Assembly: GCA_032358165.1 (NCBI GenBank)
Contig: JAALGY010000038.1
Span: forward strand, 2,542,001 to 2,606,000
Length of the DNA: 64,000 nucleotides
Source of the DNA: Diplosphaera chodatii
Taxonomy: Eukaryota > Chlorophyta > Trebouxiophyceae > Prasiolales > Stichococcaceae
Reading direction: 5' to 3'
Shown: one piece after another, positions 13,887 through 25,700 of the stretch
How the letters are laid out: every line of letters starts with the position of its first letter
Position numbering within the stretch: position 1 is the first letter of the stretch
Made by a program: the position numbers and the translations under genes
Notes under the pieces: generated by a model
What the model saw: the letters and a program-made list of their open reading frames with translations, nothing else
What the model was told of the DNA's origin: nothing
Databases searched by the model: none

Positions 13887-16800
13887 ATGCCAGCAGCCGA
13901 CGCCGACCTGGTCCGATGGCGGCTGCTTGGCGCCATCTGCTGGCAGGTCGGATTTACAAACATCAGATGCATGCACGGCATGCAAGCAGTGCCCCACTGC
14001 GCTGAGATTGCTGCTCGGTCACAGCTCTGTGTTGCATCGCCGCCTCACACAACCCAGCACCGTATCATGCTGCTCGATGCATGCTCGGTGCAGCCGCGCA
14101 CCCTGCTCAAACCCGGCTGCATGCATGCAGGCGGCGGCGACGCTGGCGGCGGTGCCCGCCTGGCGGCTCGTGACGCACGCGCCGTGGCTGCTGCTGCGCC
14201 CGCTGCGGCTGCTGGCGGAGACGCTCGGGCTGTGGTCCCTGGGCACGGCGCTCCTGCTGGCGGCGCTGCAGGCCGCCGCAATGTGGGCAGTCAGCCAGGT
14301 GCTGGTACTTGTATGATCTGATCGAGGGGTTGCTCAGAGCTTTCCATAGGCCGGCTGGCATTGGCCGTCACACGCTGCAAATCCCGTCACAGCATAGGCA
14401 TCCCGCCGTGGGGCTTGATTGGGAGGCCAGAGGCCTGCGAAAGGCCCCATGCATTTGGCGTGGCCCTAAGGCTCAGGTTTCGGTGCACATCCTCCACAGC
14501 TGCTGGCGGTGCAGCAGCGGCAGCCGGGCCGGGCACCGCAGCCCTTTGCCGCTGCATCGGGTGCGCCGCTCGCGGCGCTGGCAACTGCCATCGTGGTCTA
14601 TGCTGCCACCGGAGCCGCATCAGCTGTTCTGCTGGCCAAGGTCCAGGTGCCAAGCGGGTCAATTTGCTATGATTCAGTCCTCTCCGTCTGCTTCATGTGC
14701 TAGCAGGTGCGGATTAATTCTGCTGGTGTTGCTGCAAAGTGGTAGGCACCCAGCACACTACAACACATGCAAGAGCGTCTGCATGACTCATCAAGTGGCT
14801 GGCTGAGGAGCGCTGCGCATGTGAGGCTGCTGCAGCATTGCTCCTCTGCAGGGTTCCGCTGCGCACAGCCTGTGGCTGGCGGCCTTTGGCGCCGCCGCCG
14901 GCGCTGTCTTCCTGGGCTGGGCGCTCGCCGCGGGGTGGGATGTACTCTCGTTCCCGCAGCAGAAGCGGCCCCGCTACCGCCTGCTGCGTGAGCAGCTGCC
15001 CGCAGGTGACACACGCAGAGCATGTCTGAACATGGGCTTCTGCCTGGGTCCGAGTGGCTCTGAACTGCCGCCGTCCGTGACTGCACCAAAGTGGTGATTC
15101 CGTGGCGTCCCAGCACACCTCTGCCCAGCCACGAGGTTGCCACATTGCAGCGGCGGCGGCGGCGGCCCGCATCACGGTGCTGACCGCGCTTCTGGTGGGC
15201 GCCATTCGGCTGTTCGGCTTCTTTGGCAGCGGCAGCGGCAGCGGCGGCGACGGCACAACTCTGGCGGCGTGGCGCTCGGCCCTGTCCGCCGCGCTGCTGC
15301 TCGCCTTCCTGTGGTACACAGGTGCGCAGGCATGTAGCAGGCTGGAATGCCGGTTGCCTCTCTGCAGGCAATAAGTGACCACTGTCCAATCTTTGGTGCA
15401 TATGCGGGTGGTGCAAGTTCAATTTGCAATGGATCTCCAGCCAATGGAGCGGCGATTCGCCGACGCATCCGGCAGTGCCAGCGGCTGGTCGAGAGCTTGC
15501 CATGTGGCGCGACAGGGCTGGCGATGCTGCGCATCGTGTTTGGGGAGCGCCTGGACTTTGTGCGGCGCTACGCCGGCGGTCACCAGGCCGCGCTGCTGGC
15601 CGCGCTGGCAGACGACAAGGTGCACATGTGTCACCACGATGAAGATGACCAGTTGTGAACGGGTGAGCTCGGCTGGATGCTGGCAGCTGCTCCGCAGGCG
15701 CCGCTGCAGCAGCAGCCGGCACTCAGGCACAGGGCAGCAGTGACTAAGAACCACCATGCAGCAGAGTCAAGCACTGGTGCTGTATATTTACGAGCAGCTG
15801 AGCTGGTTCTTGACACCTCACCCCTGCGTTCGGCAGGCGCCGCTGCTGCAGCAGCTGGCGTTCCAGGAGCTGGCGACGGTCGCGCAGCCGCCCTTTGCGG
15901 CGCGCCGCGCCGGCCTGTGGGCCGACGACAGCGGCGGGACGTGGCGGCTGGCGGTCCAGCCGTGCCTCCAGCAGGTGCTGCACCTGGCCGTCTCAATCCG
16001 TCAGCGCGGCGTCTAGCATTCGTAGCCACCTCCCCTGACCCGCCGCAGCTGCTGCCAACAGCGGCTGCCTGTGTCGAGGGTGTGGGGCAGGACTGCCTGA
16101 CCGCCGCTGCTACAGCGCGAACTGTGTGGGTGTTCAGGCATGACAGCGCCATGACCGGGGCACCCGACACCGGTGCTGAGGTGGCGCCTCGGCACGCAGG
16201 TCGAGGGGCTGGTGCGGGCCGTCGCCGACGCGACGACGGCGCAGCCGGGCGCCAAGGGCGGCGGCGGCGGCAGGGCCGGCGGCGCGGCCGGGCCGGCGCC
16301 CAAGTGGAACCAGCCATCCGCGCTGGTGGCGGGCGGCCGGGGGCCGCGCTGGCCCCTGAAGGTGGACACCGCTGCTTTGCCCTACCTTTGCTGCATGCGG
16401 GCTCTGCCCCGTCTCATGAGGTTCAGCGTCCAAAATATGGGGTCAGGTGTGTGAGCATATGACGGCTCAGGAGCATCAGCAGACCCCAACAACCATCACA
16501 GTGCAGCACGATGCGTATTGCAACCAGACTGCTGCATGTGTGCAATGGAGCTACATGCCCAGCGGCGGGATATCTTCGAACGCAGGGCGCCGTCGACCGG
16601 GCCGCAGCGGCGGCGGCGGCGTGGCTGCCGCGGCAGCCCCTGCGCGGCGTGGCCTGGCAGATCGCCTCGCAGCGGCAGCGCACGGCCTGGGCGCTGGACG
16701 CGCTGGCGGGCCTCGCCGGCGCATCCCGGCAGGTGGGCGGGAGCAGTGTAGCTTCCAGCTTCCAGCTTCCGCCCCTCCAGCGTCACAGCCCTCTCACCGC

Positions 16801-17425
16801 ACGGCAGCACATGATGGAGGCCCTGCTCAGACGTCGCCTGGCGCTGTGCCCAGATGCGAGCTGTTTGCGATGGCTCGTGACCGCACGCTGCAGGAGGACC
16901 GCTACGGGGTGGCGCAGCTGAGCGACCCGGGGCTGCCGACCATCCTGCAGACCCTGCTGTCCGCGGCGCTGGCTCTAAAGGCGGCAGCAGCTCTGCCAGC
17001 CTGGCGCAACGGCAGCGGCGGCGGCGGCGTCAGCAACGGCGGTGCGTGTTGTTGTGAAGCATGCTTCTGGGTTGTCTCACAGTGCCCAGCGTTGTGACAT
17101 GGCAGGCCTCAGCCCAAATGGGAACGCATCTGCTCAAAGTGTGGCTGGGGAATGTGCAGACGCCAGCGGCGGGCGGCCGCTGAATGCTGCAGCAGAGCTG
17201 CAGCAAGCGGCGGAGCAGGCAGTGATGCGGTTCCTCGGCGCCTTCGGGGAGGCAGCTGCTTCCCGCTTCCTGTCGGCCGCACCCTGCGCGCCCGCCTTTG
17301 GCAGCGCCGCCGACGCAGCCGCGGAGCTGCAGGCCTGCCTGCAGCAGCTCATAGAGCGGCAGCAGCGGGCGCGTGAGGCGCAGCAGCAGCAGCAAGCGGA
17401 GCAGCAGCAGCAGCAGAGGCAATAG
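13887..17425 (+). CDS. NDC1: Nucleoporin NDC1 (transmembrane nuclear-pore and spindle-pole anchor)
   Basis: NDC1 anchors the nuclear pore complex in the pore membrane. The 11-exon model gives 579 aa: 13887-13946, 14131-14298, 14500-14646, 14852-15005, 15151-15321, 15441-15619, 15837-15974, 16200-16361, 16586-16732, 16894-17041, 17160-17425. Exons 1-5 encode six hydrophobic helices, as in NDC1. The soluble half carries family landmarks: PLLQQLAFQELATVA, the following TWRLAVQPCLQQV block, and EDRYGVAQLSDPGLPTILQT, which matches the NDC1 C-terminal consensus. The C-terminus is a Gln/Ala-rich coiled-coil-like stretch. Exon 6 is the weakest: its acceptor at 15440 was chosen because it restores phase to the clear reading around FGERLDFVRRYAGG. 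Other acceptors nearby shift the frame or hit a stop. Sequence conservation is modest, as usual for NDC1, so the name rests on pattern and topology. Confidence 0.75.
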
Positions 17426-18011
17426 CAGTCTGCGTAAAGCAGCAGGGGTGTCGGCTGCCTTGTGTCACGTGACTAGCATGTCACAGTGGCTCCTGCAGAA
17501 GGAGCAGCCGTCCTACGGCGCATGCGAGCGGTGGATGGTATGTTAGTGGGGGTGGGCGCAAGTGGCATGGTGGTTGGGGCGGGCAGGGGCTGCGTGCGCC
17601 AATCTCAGCAGCTGTTCTGCTGGGGTGCTTGGCCTTGCCGTGTAGAGGGCACGGCCAGGTGTTTATGTGATAGCTTGTGACAGCTATTATTATTTATTGA
17701 GTGCAATTTGTAGGTGGCATGCGAAGCACAGTGAAAGGCAGGTGCTGTAGTAGGGGGTCCAGGTTCTGAGGTCAATGGCGTTCCCCTCTGCAGCTGTCAG
17801 CTTCGCCCCAGCTGGCCGGCTTAGTAAGGGCTGGGAGGGCGTTGAGTCACCCCGGGCGTCATGTGCGCGCAACGGCGTAACCCGGTCACAATTCGCTTTC
17901 ATATACTCAGAACCTTGACGCAGTGAGCTCATTAGCCAATTGCACTGTTCACAGCATCAGCTATTGGCCACCATTTCGCTCATCACACGGATCCAACAGC
18001 AGGCAACAGCC
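17426..18011. other. Intergenic, NDC1 3' UTR to thioesterase promoter
   Basis: GC-rich for the first half, then AT-richer with short A/T runs near 17690-17700. No coding signal and no exact TGTAA motif was seen. Confidence 0.45.
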
Positions 18012-19738
18012 ATGTCGCCAGCTGCAGCTGAACTTCGCAGCGAGCAGCCAGCGTTCCAGCAGATGTCGCCGCTGGGTGCGCCGCCAAAGGCGCCAGCACA
18101 GTCCGTCTCCAGCGACATCTTCCAGGAGACGGTGCGTCTACCTGCACAGTCGTAGTCCACAGGATCGGGAGTGCACAGCTGGGGTGCAGCTTGATCTGAG
18201 GGCGCATGTGGCCCAGGGACCCACATCGTTGCGTTTTCCAGCCGTAATCTGGCAGCACAGTGCTGTGAACACCACGATTAATATCGCAGGTTTGGGTGTT
18301 TATCCCATCTGACGTGCGGGGTTGTCAAGTCAGCACCTCATGGCGAAGTGTATGCAGTAGTTGTCGCCATGCGCAGGCGCACGAGGACGGGCAGCTCATG
18401 GAGCTGGACTGGGCGGCGGATCTGCGGGCCCAGCCGGGCATGGAACGGGTCATGACGGCAGGCGCGCTGCTGTCGCCCGACAGCAAGATGCCGGCGGACC
18501 ACCTGGTGAGGGGCGGCAGGCAGGAGGCGCCAGACAGAGCAACGTATTGCCTGTTAACGCGCCTGCGATCCAGACCCTTGTGCTGGCTGAGGGTGCGGCA
18601 GTGAGCTGCGGCACTGCTGACGACGCGATGACGCGCACGATGTTCCTGCCCACCCTGCATGCCCGGCATGTCAGCCCGACCCGCCCTGTGCTGGGCTGCA
18701 GTTCACGGCGCTGCTGCGGCACGGCCTGGTGGGCGACCTGACGTGCCTGTACGACCCGCGCACCCACGCGCTGCACACGCTGGTGGCGCTGGGGCCCAGT
18801 GTGTGCGGCCACGGGGGCCTGGTGCACGGCGGCATGTCGGCCACGGTGAGCACCCTGCTTTAGCTTGGTGCGGCCCCTGCTTGAGTCACACCGCTCCAAG
18901 CACTATGGTCTTGTCGCAGTATGTTATCACACACCAGTGCCGGTGCTGGTCCCGCCCTGCGGTTGCATGTAGCAGCCCTGCTGTTGGGCCTGCAGATCTG
19001 CGATGAGACGCTGGGCGCGCTGGCGTACATGCTGAAGCGGGATGCGGAGCTGCCGCCGGGGCCCATCTTCACCGCGCGGCTCGAGGTGGACTACAAAAAG
19101 GTAAGGGTCTGCACTGCATCGCGATCACATTCTGCGCTGTGAAGCAGGCTGCCGTCCGCTGCCCGCAGACCCTGCAGGAACCTGCACGCACGCACCTGCG
19201 CTGGCCCGCCTGCTCAGTGCAGAATGCTGTCCTGACTGACAGCCAGCCATTTTGCTCCCTGCAGCCCCTGCCGGCGCCCTGCGACGTGTGCTGCACCGCG
19301 CGCCTGCTCAGCATGGAGGGCCGCAAGCTGTGGTCCTCCGTCGAGCTGGCGGACCGGCCCGGCGGCACTGTCTACGCGTCGGGCAAGGTACACTGTTGAG
19401 ATCCTGATACATGTGTGTCTCCGCAACTGAGCACGTAGCAAGCACCTGTTGTATTTATCCGTCGATGAAGGGTTGATCCTTGTGTTTATCTCTCTGCACG
19501 GCAGTCATCCACGAGCACCTGCAGTATCTTAGCAAACATGCAATTTCAGTGGTGCGAGTGTCCTTGTAAGTCGAGGGCGCAGACGGCTGAGCTCGTGTAC
19601 GTGTGGTCACTGGTGACCACCTCGTTACAGCCTTTCTGGGTTCCTACACAGGCACTGTTCGTGACGCCGCGGCAACCTGCCCAGCCAATGGCGGATGGCA
19701 GGACAGCAGAGGCTCTGGCAGCGACGGCTGCAGCATGA
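18012..19738 (+). CDS. Hotdog-fold acyl-CoA thioesterase, THEM4/PaaI-like
   Basis: Predicted to hydrolyse acyl-CoA thioesters to free fatty acid and CoA. Six exons (18012-18131, 18377-18505, 18702-18845, 18996-19100, 19265-19387, 19652-19738), all phase 0, give 235 aa. The core reads GHGGLVHGGMSATICDET, the HGG signature of the THEM4/PaaI branch with His at about residue 125. The catalytic pair of human THEM4 (Asp161, Thr177) appears to correspond to D134 in ICDE and T157 in IFTARLEVDYKK. The N-terminal 60 residues are polar and not a clear transit peptide; no upstream in-frame ATG was found, so targeting is unknown. The C-terminal Ala-rich tail is unremarkable. Substrate chain length cannot be read from the sequence. 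Confidence 0.85.
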
Positions 19739-20300
19739 GCTGTGTTGGGCCGGGGGGTGGCATGCGTTTCAGCACAATCAAAGATTATGTTGGAATATTA
19801 TGTATTAGTTGGTGAGAGTAGCTTCGTCCGCGTACTTGGTTTGGAGCTGAATGTGCACCCCGCAGATTTTCAGTCGTAGTCGAGTAGCAGGAGCTAGTAC
19901 AACGTGGTTGAGTGCGCATGATTCAAAGTGAACAGTGCAGACCCGCCATACGGGACAAGACCTCGCTTCCAGGCAGCATTGCCTAGGTCAGTCGTGCGTG
20001 GGATGCCACTCTCAAACTTTGCCACTGCCAGTACTACCGCATTCACCCTGGCGGTGCCTTGGTGTCCTGCTGGATGGTGAGTGATGAGCGAAGCTTGAGA
20101 GTATCGAGCTGGAACTTGGGTTTCCGAGGGTTTGCCGATCCAATGGTTCGGAATCATTCACCAATCCAACATCACTGGCTGTGTAACAGCATGGCTCCCG
20201 CACTTATTTCGGCACACACGCCTGGAGCCTTCGACGTGATTTACAGTTTGAGATTCTGGTCGCCATGTCGCCAGCCCAGCGCACTTGATTGCTTCCTGAT
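19739..20300. other. Intergenic, no gene seen
   Basis: AT-richer stretches at 19780-19810 follow the thioesterase stop and could be its 3' UTR. No exon-like reading was found on either strand. Confidence 0.4.
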
Positions 20301-20921
20301 ATGTCTTCAAAGGCACGAGACCTGTGCAACGCAGCAGCTGATGCTGTGGCACGAGTGGGAAAGCTGGCAGACTGCAAGCTGGTGGCCGCTGATGGCCGGT
20401 TGACACCTTTGTCCAGCAGCTCAGCGCACAGAACATATCACATCTCATTGCGGTTGCCCACGACAGCCCAGACATGAACGAGCTGCTGAAGCATCGCTGC
20501 ATCGCGTATGTGGCCTGCCAACTGCAGACAATCCTAATTGCAGGTGCATGGTGCCCACCAGTCAACGTACGGTGTACAATGATAGCAGACGTCAACTGAG
20601 TAGCATCCTGGACTCAAGGGCTGACCGACCTGCGAGTATGCAGCCGCTTTCTGCATGGCAGTCGCGTCACTGGTTCACAGGGTGTTCGACGAGAAGCACC
20701 GCACAGATTGGCTGGAGGCTCTCCCGCAATCAACACTGGTGGAGCTCAAGCAGCGCCGCGGCAACGTTGCTTTTGGCGCCGGCGTGGAGCACGTAGCGCC
20801 TGCGGCAGTTGCGCCCCCATTAGATATTGCGCAGATGGCATATCCGGAAGCGGCGATGGCTTACAAGTATGCAGCACCTGCGGCAACACAGCCGCAGCCG
20901 CCCGGCAATAACCAGTGGTAG
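20301..20921 (+). pseudogene. Decayed tandem copy of the BTB gene
   Basis: Parallels the intact BTB gene at 21478-22531 but lacks most of the BTB core. It opens with MSSKARDLCNAAADAVARVG, like CAAAAGAVSCVGDLADC in the intact copy. It then jumps from the VAADGR position straight to a block equivalent to the intact FVQQLKLTDENL, in a different frame, so the reading from ATG 20301 ends at 20477. A one-base shortening just before the donor (near 20542) also breaks phase with the next block. That block, 20681-20921, is recognisable by the WLEALPQSTLVELKQRR reading, equivalent to WLNDLPQSTLVNLLLRR in the intact gene. A large internal deletion plus frameshifts fit a pseudogene. An unrecognised splice form is possible but less likely. 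Confidence 0.7.
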
Positions 20922-21477
20922 GTCAGGAGTGGGGTTTGGGTGCCAATGCATCCATACCCCCACCACCTTGACGCCATTGACCCATATGTCGCATCGGCAG
21001 CAACGTCAACCTGTAAGCAACCAACATGATTCTGATGCGGCGTCCATGCCAGTAGTGTCACGCAACCGGACGCACGGACAGGGGCACGCAGCCAGCGACG
21101 GAAGCAGGCTGATGTGCCACACATACATCCCAAGCCAGCGTCCATATGTCATGTCATCATTTTCACCTCCGTCGCAGGCTTGGGGCTTCAAAACAGCTGT
21201 TGCTGCCCCGGCTCCCAGTCAATAGCTTTCACAACAAGGTCTCATCCTCACTTGACTTGACCTCGCTGGACCGCCAATAATCCTCCTTACGGAGGCGAGG
21301 CAGGGATCCAGAATCGTAACGAGTGAGGTACCTGCGGGGATGGCTACCTTAGGACCACCGGTCCTCAGTGGCACTATCGTGCCTCGCTCACTGAGCCATC
21401 ACTGGGCCATCACTGGGCCATGACAAACGTCTATCTCGTTTTAGCTCAGCTCGCTCTGATGCTCTCACGTCTGCAGC
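20922..21477. other. Intergenic between the BTB copies; short tandem repeat near 21394-21421
   Basis: No coding signal was seen. It contains an approximately 12-base unit (CCATCACTGGG type) repeated about three times just upstream of the intact BTB gene. The last 60 bases form the probable 5' UTR. Confidence 0.4.
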
Positions 21478-22531
21478 ATGGATGACGACATGGATTCTCA
21501 ACCACTTCAGCTGTGTGCTGCAGCAGCTGGTGCTGTGTCGTGTGTGGGAGATCTGGCAGACTGCACGCTGGTGGCTAGCGATGGCAGTAGTTGCAAGGTG
21601 TCCAAGGGCTTCATAGCTGCGCATTCAAGAGTCCTCGGGTGCGCTGCCTCCACGTATGCACCGATCAACGCACAACATTCACGCACAGCAACCATGCATG
21701 GCTTAGGACGCTGTTAGTGTCGATGCACTCAACGTGGGACGCGCCTGATGTCCCACTGATATACACAAAACACTTATGACCTTACTCCTGCCGCAGGACC
21801 CTGCTCAACAGTGTTGATGCAGCAGAAGAGACCCTCAAGCTGGACGACAGCCCTGCCGAGGTTGCATGCATGGTCAACCATGTGTATGGCGGCGACCTGT
21901 TCCTGATCGACATCAGCAATCTGCTGGACTGCAGCCGCATGGTGCAGAAATATGACATGCCGCGGCTTCAGAGGGGGGTTGGCGCCTTTGTCCAGCAGCT
22001 CAAGCTCACCGACGAGAACCTTCCAGATTGGATGGCGGTCGCCCATGGCGACCCTGAAATATCTGAGCTGAAGCAGCGCTGCATCGACTTTGCAGCAAAG
22101 CGTCTGCAGAACACCCTGGACGCCAGGTGAATGATGCGAGCAGTGCTGCAATTCTGGTCACACACATTTTGTTGGACACATTGGCAGCTTTGGTGCTTTC
22201 AATGAAGCACCGCCAATGACAAAAGCCAGTTGCCCTGTCACAGGTATGTGTCCATCTATACTCTACAAAGGCAGATGTGACATACCTAGCGATGTCTCTA
22301 TGCAGGCGTTGGAAGGAGCTGCCCCCCACATTCTGGCTGAACGACCTCCCACAGTCTACACTCGTCAACCTGCTGCTGCGCCGCCCGCAGCTCATCGCCG
22401 GCGTTGCAAAGGCAGACTGCACACACTGCATGCAGGGTTGCCCACGCTCCACATATGTAGCACACGAGAAGGGGAGGCCCCTGAGTGATGCAGATGTTCG
22501 CAAGTATGAAAGTAGCCCATCGTTGCAGTGA
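21478..22531 (+). CDS. BTB/POZ domain protein
   Basis: Three exons (21478-21638, 21797-22126, 22306-22531) join in phase to 238 aa. Residues about 18-110 show the BTB pattern: LADCTLVASDGSS, then KVSKGFIAAHSRVLG, then an Asp-rich connector, a Tyr-Gly-Gly turn (VNHVYGGDL), and LLDCSRMVQKYDMPRL. A helical segment follows (FVQQLKLTDENLPDW...), resembling the start of a BACK-like region, but no kelch, MATH or NPH3 domain follows. BTB proteins usually dimerise and act as CUL3 ubiquitin-ligase adaptors; that is family knowledge, not shown here. A decayed sister copy lies just upstream. Confidence 0.75.
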
Positions 22532-22590
22532 CATCGTCACAGGATCAACATGCAAATGTGTGAACTGCGAGGCTAGCATGTGTTCAAGTA

Positions 22591-22595
22591 TGTAA
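22591..22595 (+). terminator. Putative poly(A) signal TGTAA of the BTB gene
   Basis: TGTAA lies 60 bases after the BTB stop codon, in the 250-base gap between this gene and the convergent VPS15 gene. Confidence 0.5.
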
Positions 22596-22781
22596 GCAGG
22601 GCACGTCCCTGTGAACCTGCTGTGATACTGTCGTTCATGCGTTGAAAACAGGCGCAGTTCCGATAATGTACACGAGCAGCGCTGCCCTGTTAAATACAGT
22701 CATGCATGTATCTAGCTGGTCTGACAAACATCACAGCTTCCAGCCAAGTGTTCGTTGCTCCCTGTCCATCGCTCTGAGCCC

Positions 22782-25700
22782 TCATTTCCAGACCTTCACA
22801 ATGCCGTCGCGGCTGCAGGACACCAGCATCCGCTCCGTCACCTGCAGCAGGGCACGGCAGGACAGTCACCTGAGAATGCTGGACGTCACTGTGTTGCACG
22901 GAACTGTCAAGCGCTGCACTGCATCACGCAGAGTACCACCTCTATGGCTGCAAGGTCCAGCACGGCGTCGCGGTGTGACAGCGCCGCCTGCCGCCGCCGC
23001 GCCGAGGAGGCCCCGCAGCGCCTGGGGCCAGCGGGGCTTTGCACGGCGCCGTCGCCAAAGCTGCCGCCGCCGCCGCCGCCGCTTTTGGCGGACGCGGCCT
23101 CGTCGATGACCGGCACGCCGCTGATGGCACGCTGGCTGTACTTATAGGTCGGCACCGCGAGCTCGGCAGCCTCCTGCAGGCACGACACAGGGTGTTCGCA
23201 GATCAGAATGTCAAGCCCAGAACATAACACCTACGTGTTGCAGAGCACAGGCTTGGAGCCACAGCTGAAATGCACACCATATACACATTGCAAGCATCCT
23301 TCATCACGGCACACTCCGCAAGAGCCGTCGCCATCACGTTGCAGCAGAACCAGCCATGTGACCTGGCACGCTGACAAAATTACCTCATCAGTGAGCGCCG
23401 CGGTAGACGGCGGCGGCGGCGGTGCAGCCACGAGGTAGGAGGCGGCCGGGTTGGCGGGCGCCCAGTTGCGGATGGCGCCGTCGCTTCCCGCCGCCAGCAA
23501 GTTGCCGCCGCCCGTCGCCAGCAGTGCGCGCACCCTGCAGCAGATCAAACCAGAGAAGATTTAGTAGCACCCTCAGCAGTGCATTGGTGCATCAGACTGA
23601 CTGGTTCCAGAGTGTTCTGTCGGACGTGCAGCCTGCATCATGCGCAGCATCAGTGTCCAGCGGCTCAGCAGCCAGGCGGGAGCTGATGGGCGGTGTGTAC
23701 CCAGGGGGGCGCGTGGGGGGAGCATGCAGCTCCTGGACTCTCAGGTGCGCCGCCAGGGCCGCGGGATCCAGCGGGTTGGCTGCAGTGGGCTCTGGCGGCG
23801 GCTGCTGCAGCGCCGCTGGGGGCAGCTGCGCGGCGCCCCGCCTGGCACCCCCGTAGCGCAGCACCTGCAGCGGGGCCCAGTTGGCAGGGTGAGGGGCCTT
23901 TGGAAGAACACATACTAAGCTGGTGCAGCAACAGCAGGCGGTGCTGCCTCTGGATGACAACGATACGATTTGGATTTCACTGGAACTGCTGCTATGGCAG
24001 CTGACTGTCTGACCAACGCGCTCAGGACACCATTGACTGGGGCAGCAGCATGAAAATGCAGCCAATCCTGCATGCCAGTGGCAGACTGGCAATGGCTGCA
24101 TCAGGCATATGGCCCCAGTCAACCAGCGAGAACCCATGTCAAGAGCCTACAATCGCTGCGGGTGGGTCACCTGGCGGCAGGCGCCGGCGGCCACGTCCCA
24201 CAGGCCCACCTCGCCCGGCCCCGCCGCCAAATACACCAGCGGCGGCTGTGCAGCGCTCGCCGAGTCCGCCGGCCCCCGGCGGGGCAGCCCCAGCTGCGGC
24301 GGCGGCGCCAGCGCCGGCTCCAGGGCCTCGATGGCTGCAGCAGTGTGCACATGAAGGGAGTTGATACAACCAGCAATGCCCTCAGGCAGCAGAACACGCA
24401 GCGTCCTGGCAACATGTGGGGCACTTGACCTCAGTGATGCCACTGTATGTACCCCAGGACGCAACGGTTGCAAGTTTGCCATGTGACACTCCTATGATAC
24501 TGCTGGTCAAGAGGCAGCTGGACTGCTGGCGTGGCTTGTACACGTGACAAAACTGCATCAGCTGCACGCTGCCCATCACACCTCCGGCCGGGTGGCGCCA
24601 GGCGTGCACCGGCAGCCGGAAGCGCGCGTCCCACAGCGTGCAGTGGCCCCGCGCCCCGCCCGTCAGCAGCCAGGTGGCGCCCTCCGGATCCGCCGCCAGC
24701 TGGTCCGTGACGCCCTGCGGTGGCCCAGAGCACTTGCGTTTGTCATCCAATTTCATTCGACACAGCCTGTCGGCCAGCTGCGGCCTGTTTCCAGGGCTTG
24801 TTGCACAGCGGTGTGCAGGCACTGCACAAAGGGCGGCGCATCGCGACCCACAAGCTGGATACGAGATGCTTCACAGAGGCATGTTCACCTGCCGCGGCTG
24901 TGACGGCAGCACCCAGGCGTCCCCGCTGGTGCGCAGGTCCTGCATGCATCAACACGCCAAGATAGCAAACACCGATGTGCCCGGCGACTTGCACCCAGGC
25001 GCCACCTTGGCACAAATCGAAGCAGCGGCTGACACCATGAATAAGCTGGTCAACCGGGTGATGGCCAGCCCTTCCGCCGTGCGCACCCAGGCGTGCAGGC
25101 CGCCGGCCTGCGTCCAGTACAGCAGGGTGTGTGGCCCCCACCGCCGCACCCCCAGCACCGCGCCCTCCCCGGGGCGAACCTCCCGCACCCGCGCCAGTCC
25201 CGTGTACTGGTCTACCGCGCCGCCTGTGGGGCAGCAGCCGTCGATGGTCAGCAAACATTTTGCTCCGCATGCTAAAGCATCTGCTGCTGATCAGCGCTGT
25301 GCCGGAGTGCCTCCCTCGCCACTGGCAGCTGGCACACGGATCACCAGCAGCGCTCGGGCGGCTGTGATGCAGCCACCGTTCCTGCTGCCGTCTGCAGTCC
25401 ACAGGAGCTTTTGCCTTGTGAGCACGCCTTTGTATGCGCAAATGCACGTCAGGGAGACATCAAGTATCAACGTATGGGCATCCAGCTGCTGGGCGGCCAC
25501 ACTGGCCTGGACGCAGCCAAGGAGCTGCGGCCGAGCTTGTGCCGGCAGCTTAGAGGCTGGCCCAAGCCAGTATGGCCACCGGTCGCTGATGTACAGGATT
25601 GTGCTTCGACACCGCAGTGGTACTGCAGCAAAGCTGCACATGTGCGACAACTCGAGAGACCATGGCTGAGGCTATAACCTGCCAAACGCCATGCCCTGAC

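Noticed and set aside
14700..15722. 340-codon open frame on the minus strand
   Set aside because: Antisense shadow of NDC1 exons 4-6. It is a run of Ala/Arg/Gln from GC-rich codons, with no motif; the plus-strand exons have correct phase and membrane helices.
24638..25669. 343-codon open frame on the plus strand
   Set aside because: Antisense to VPS15 WD40 exons, which read cleanly on the minus strand. No domain pattern in the plus frame.
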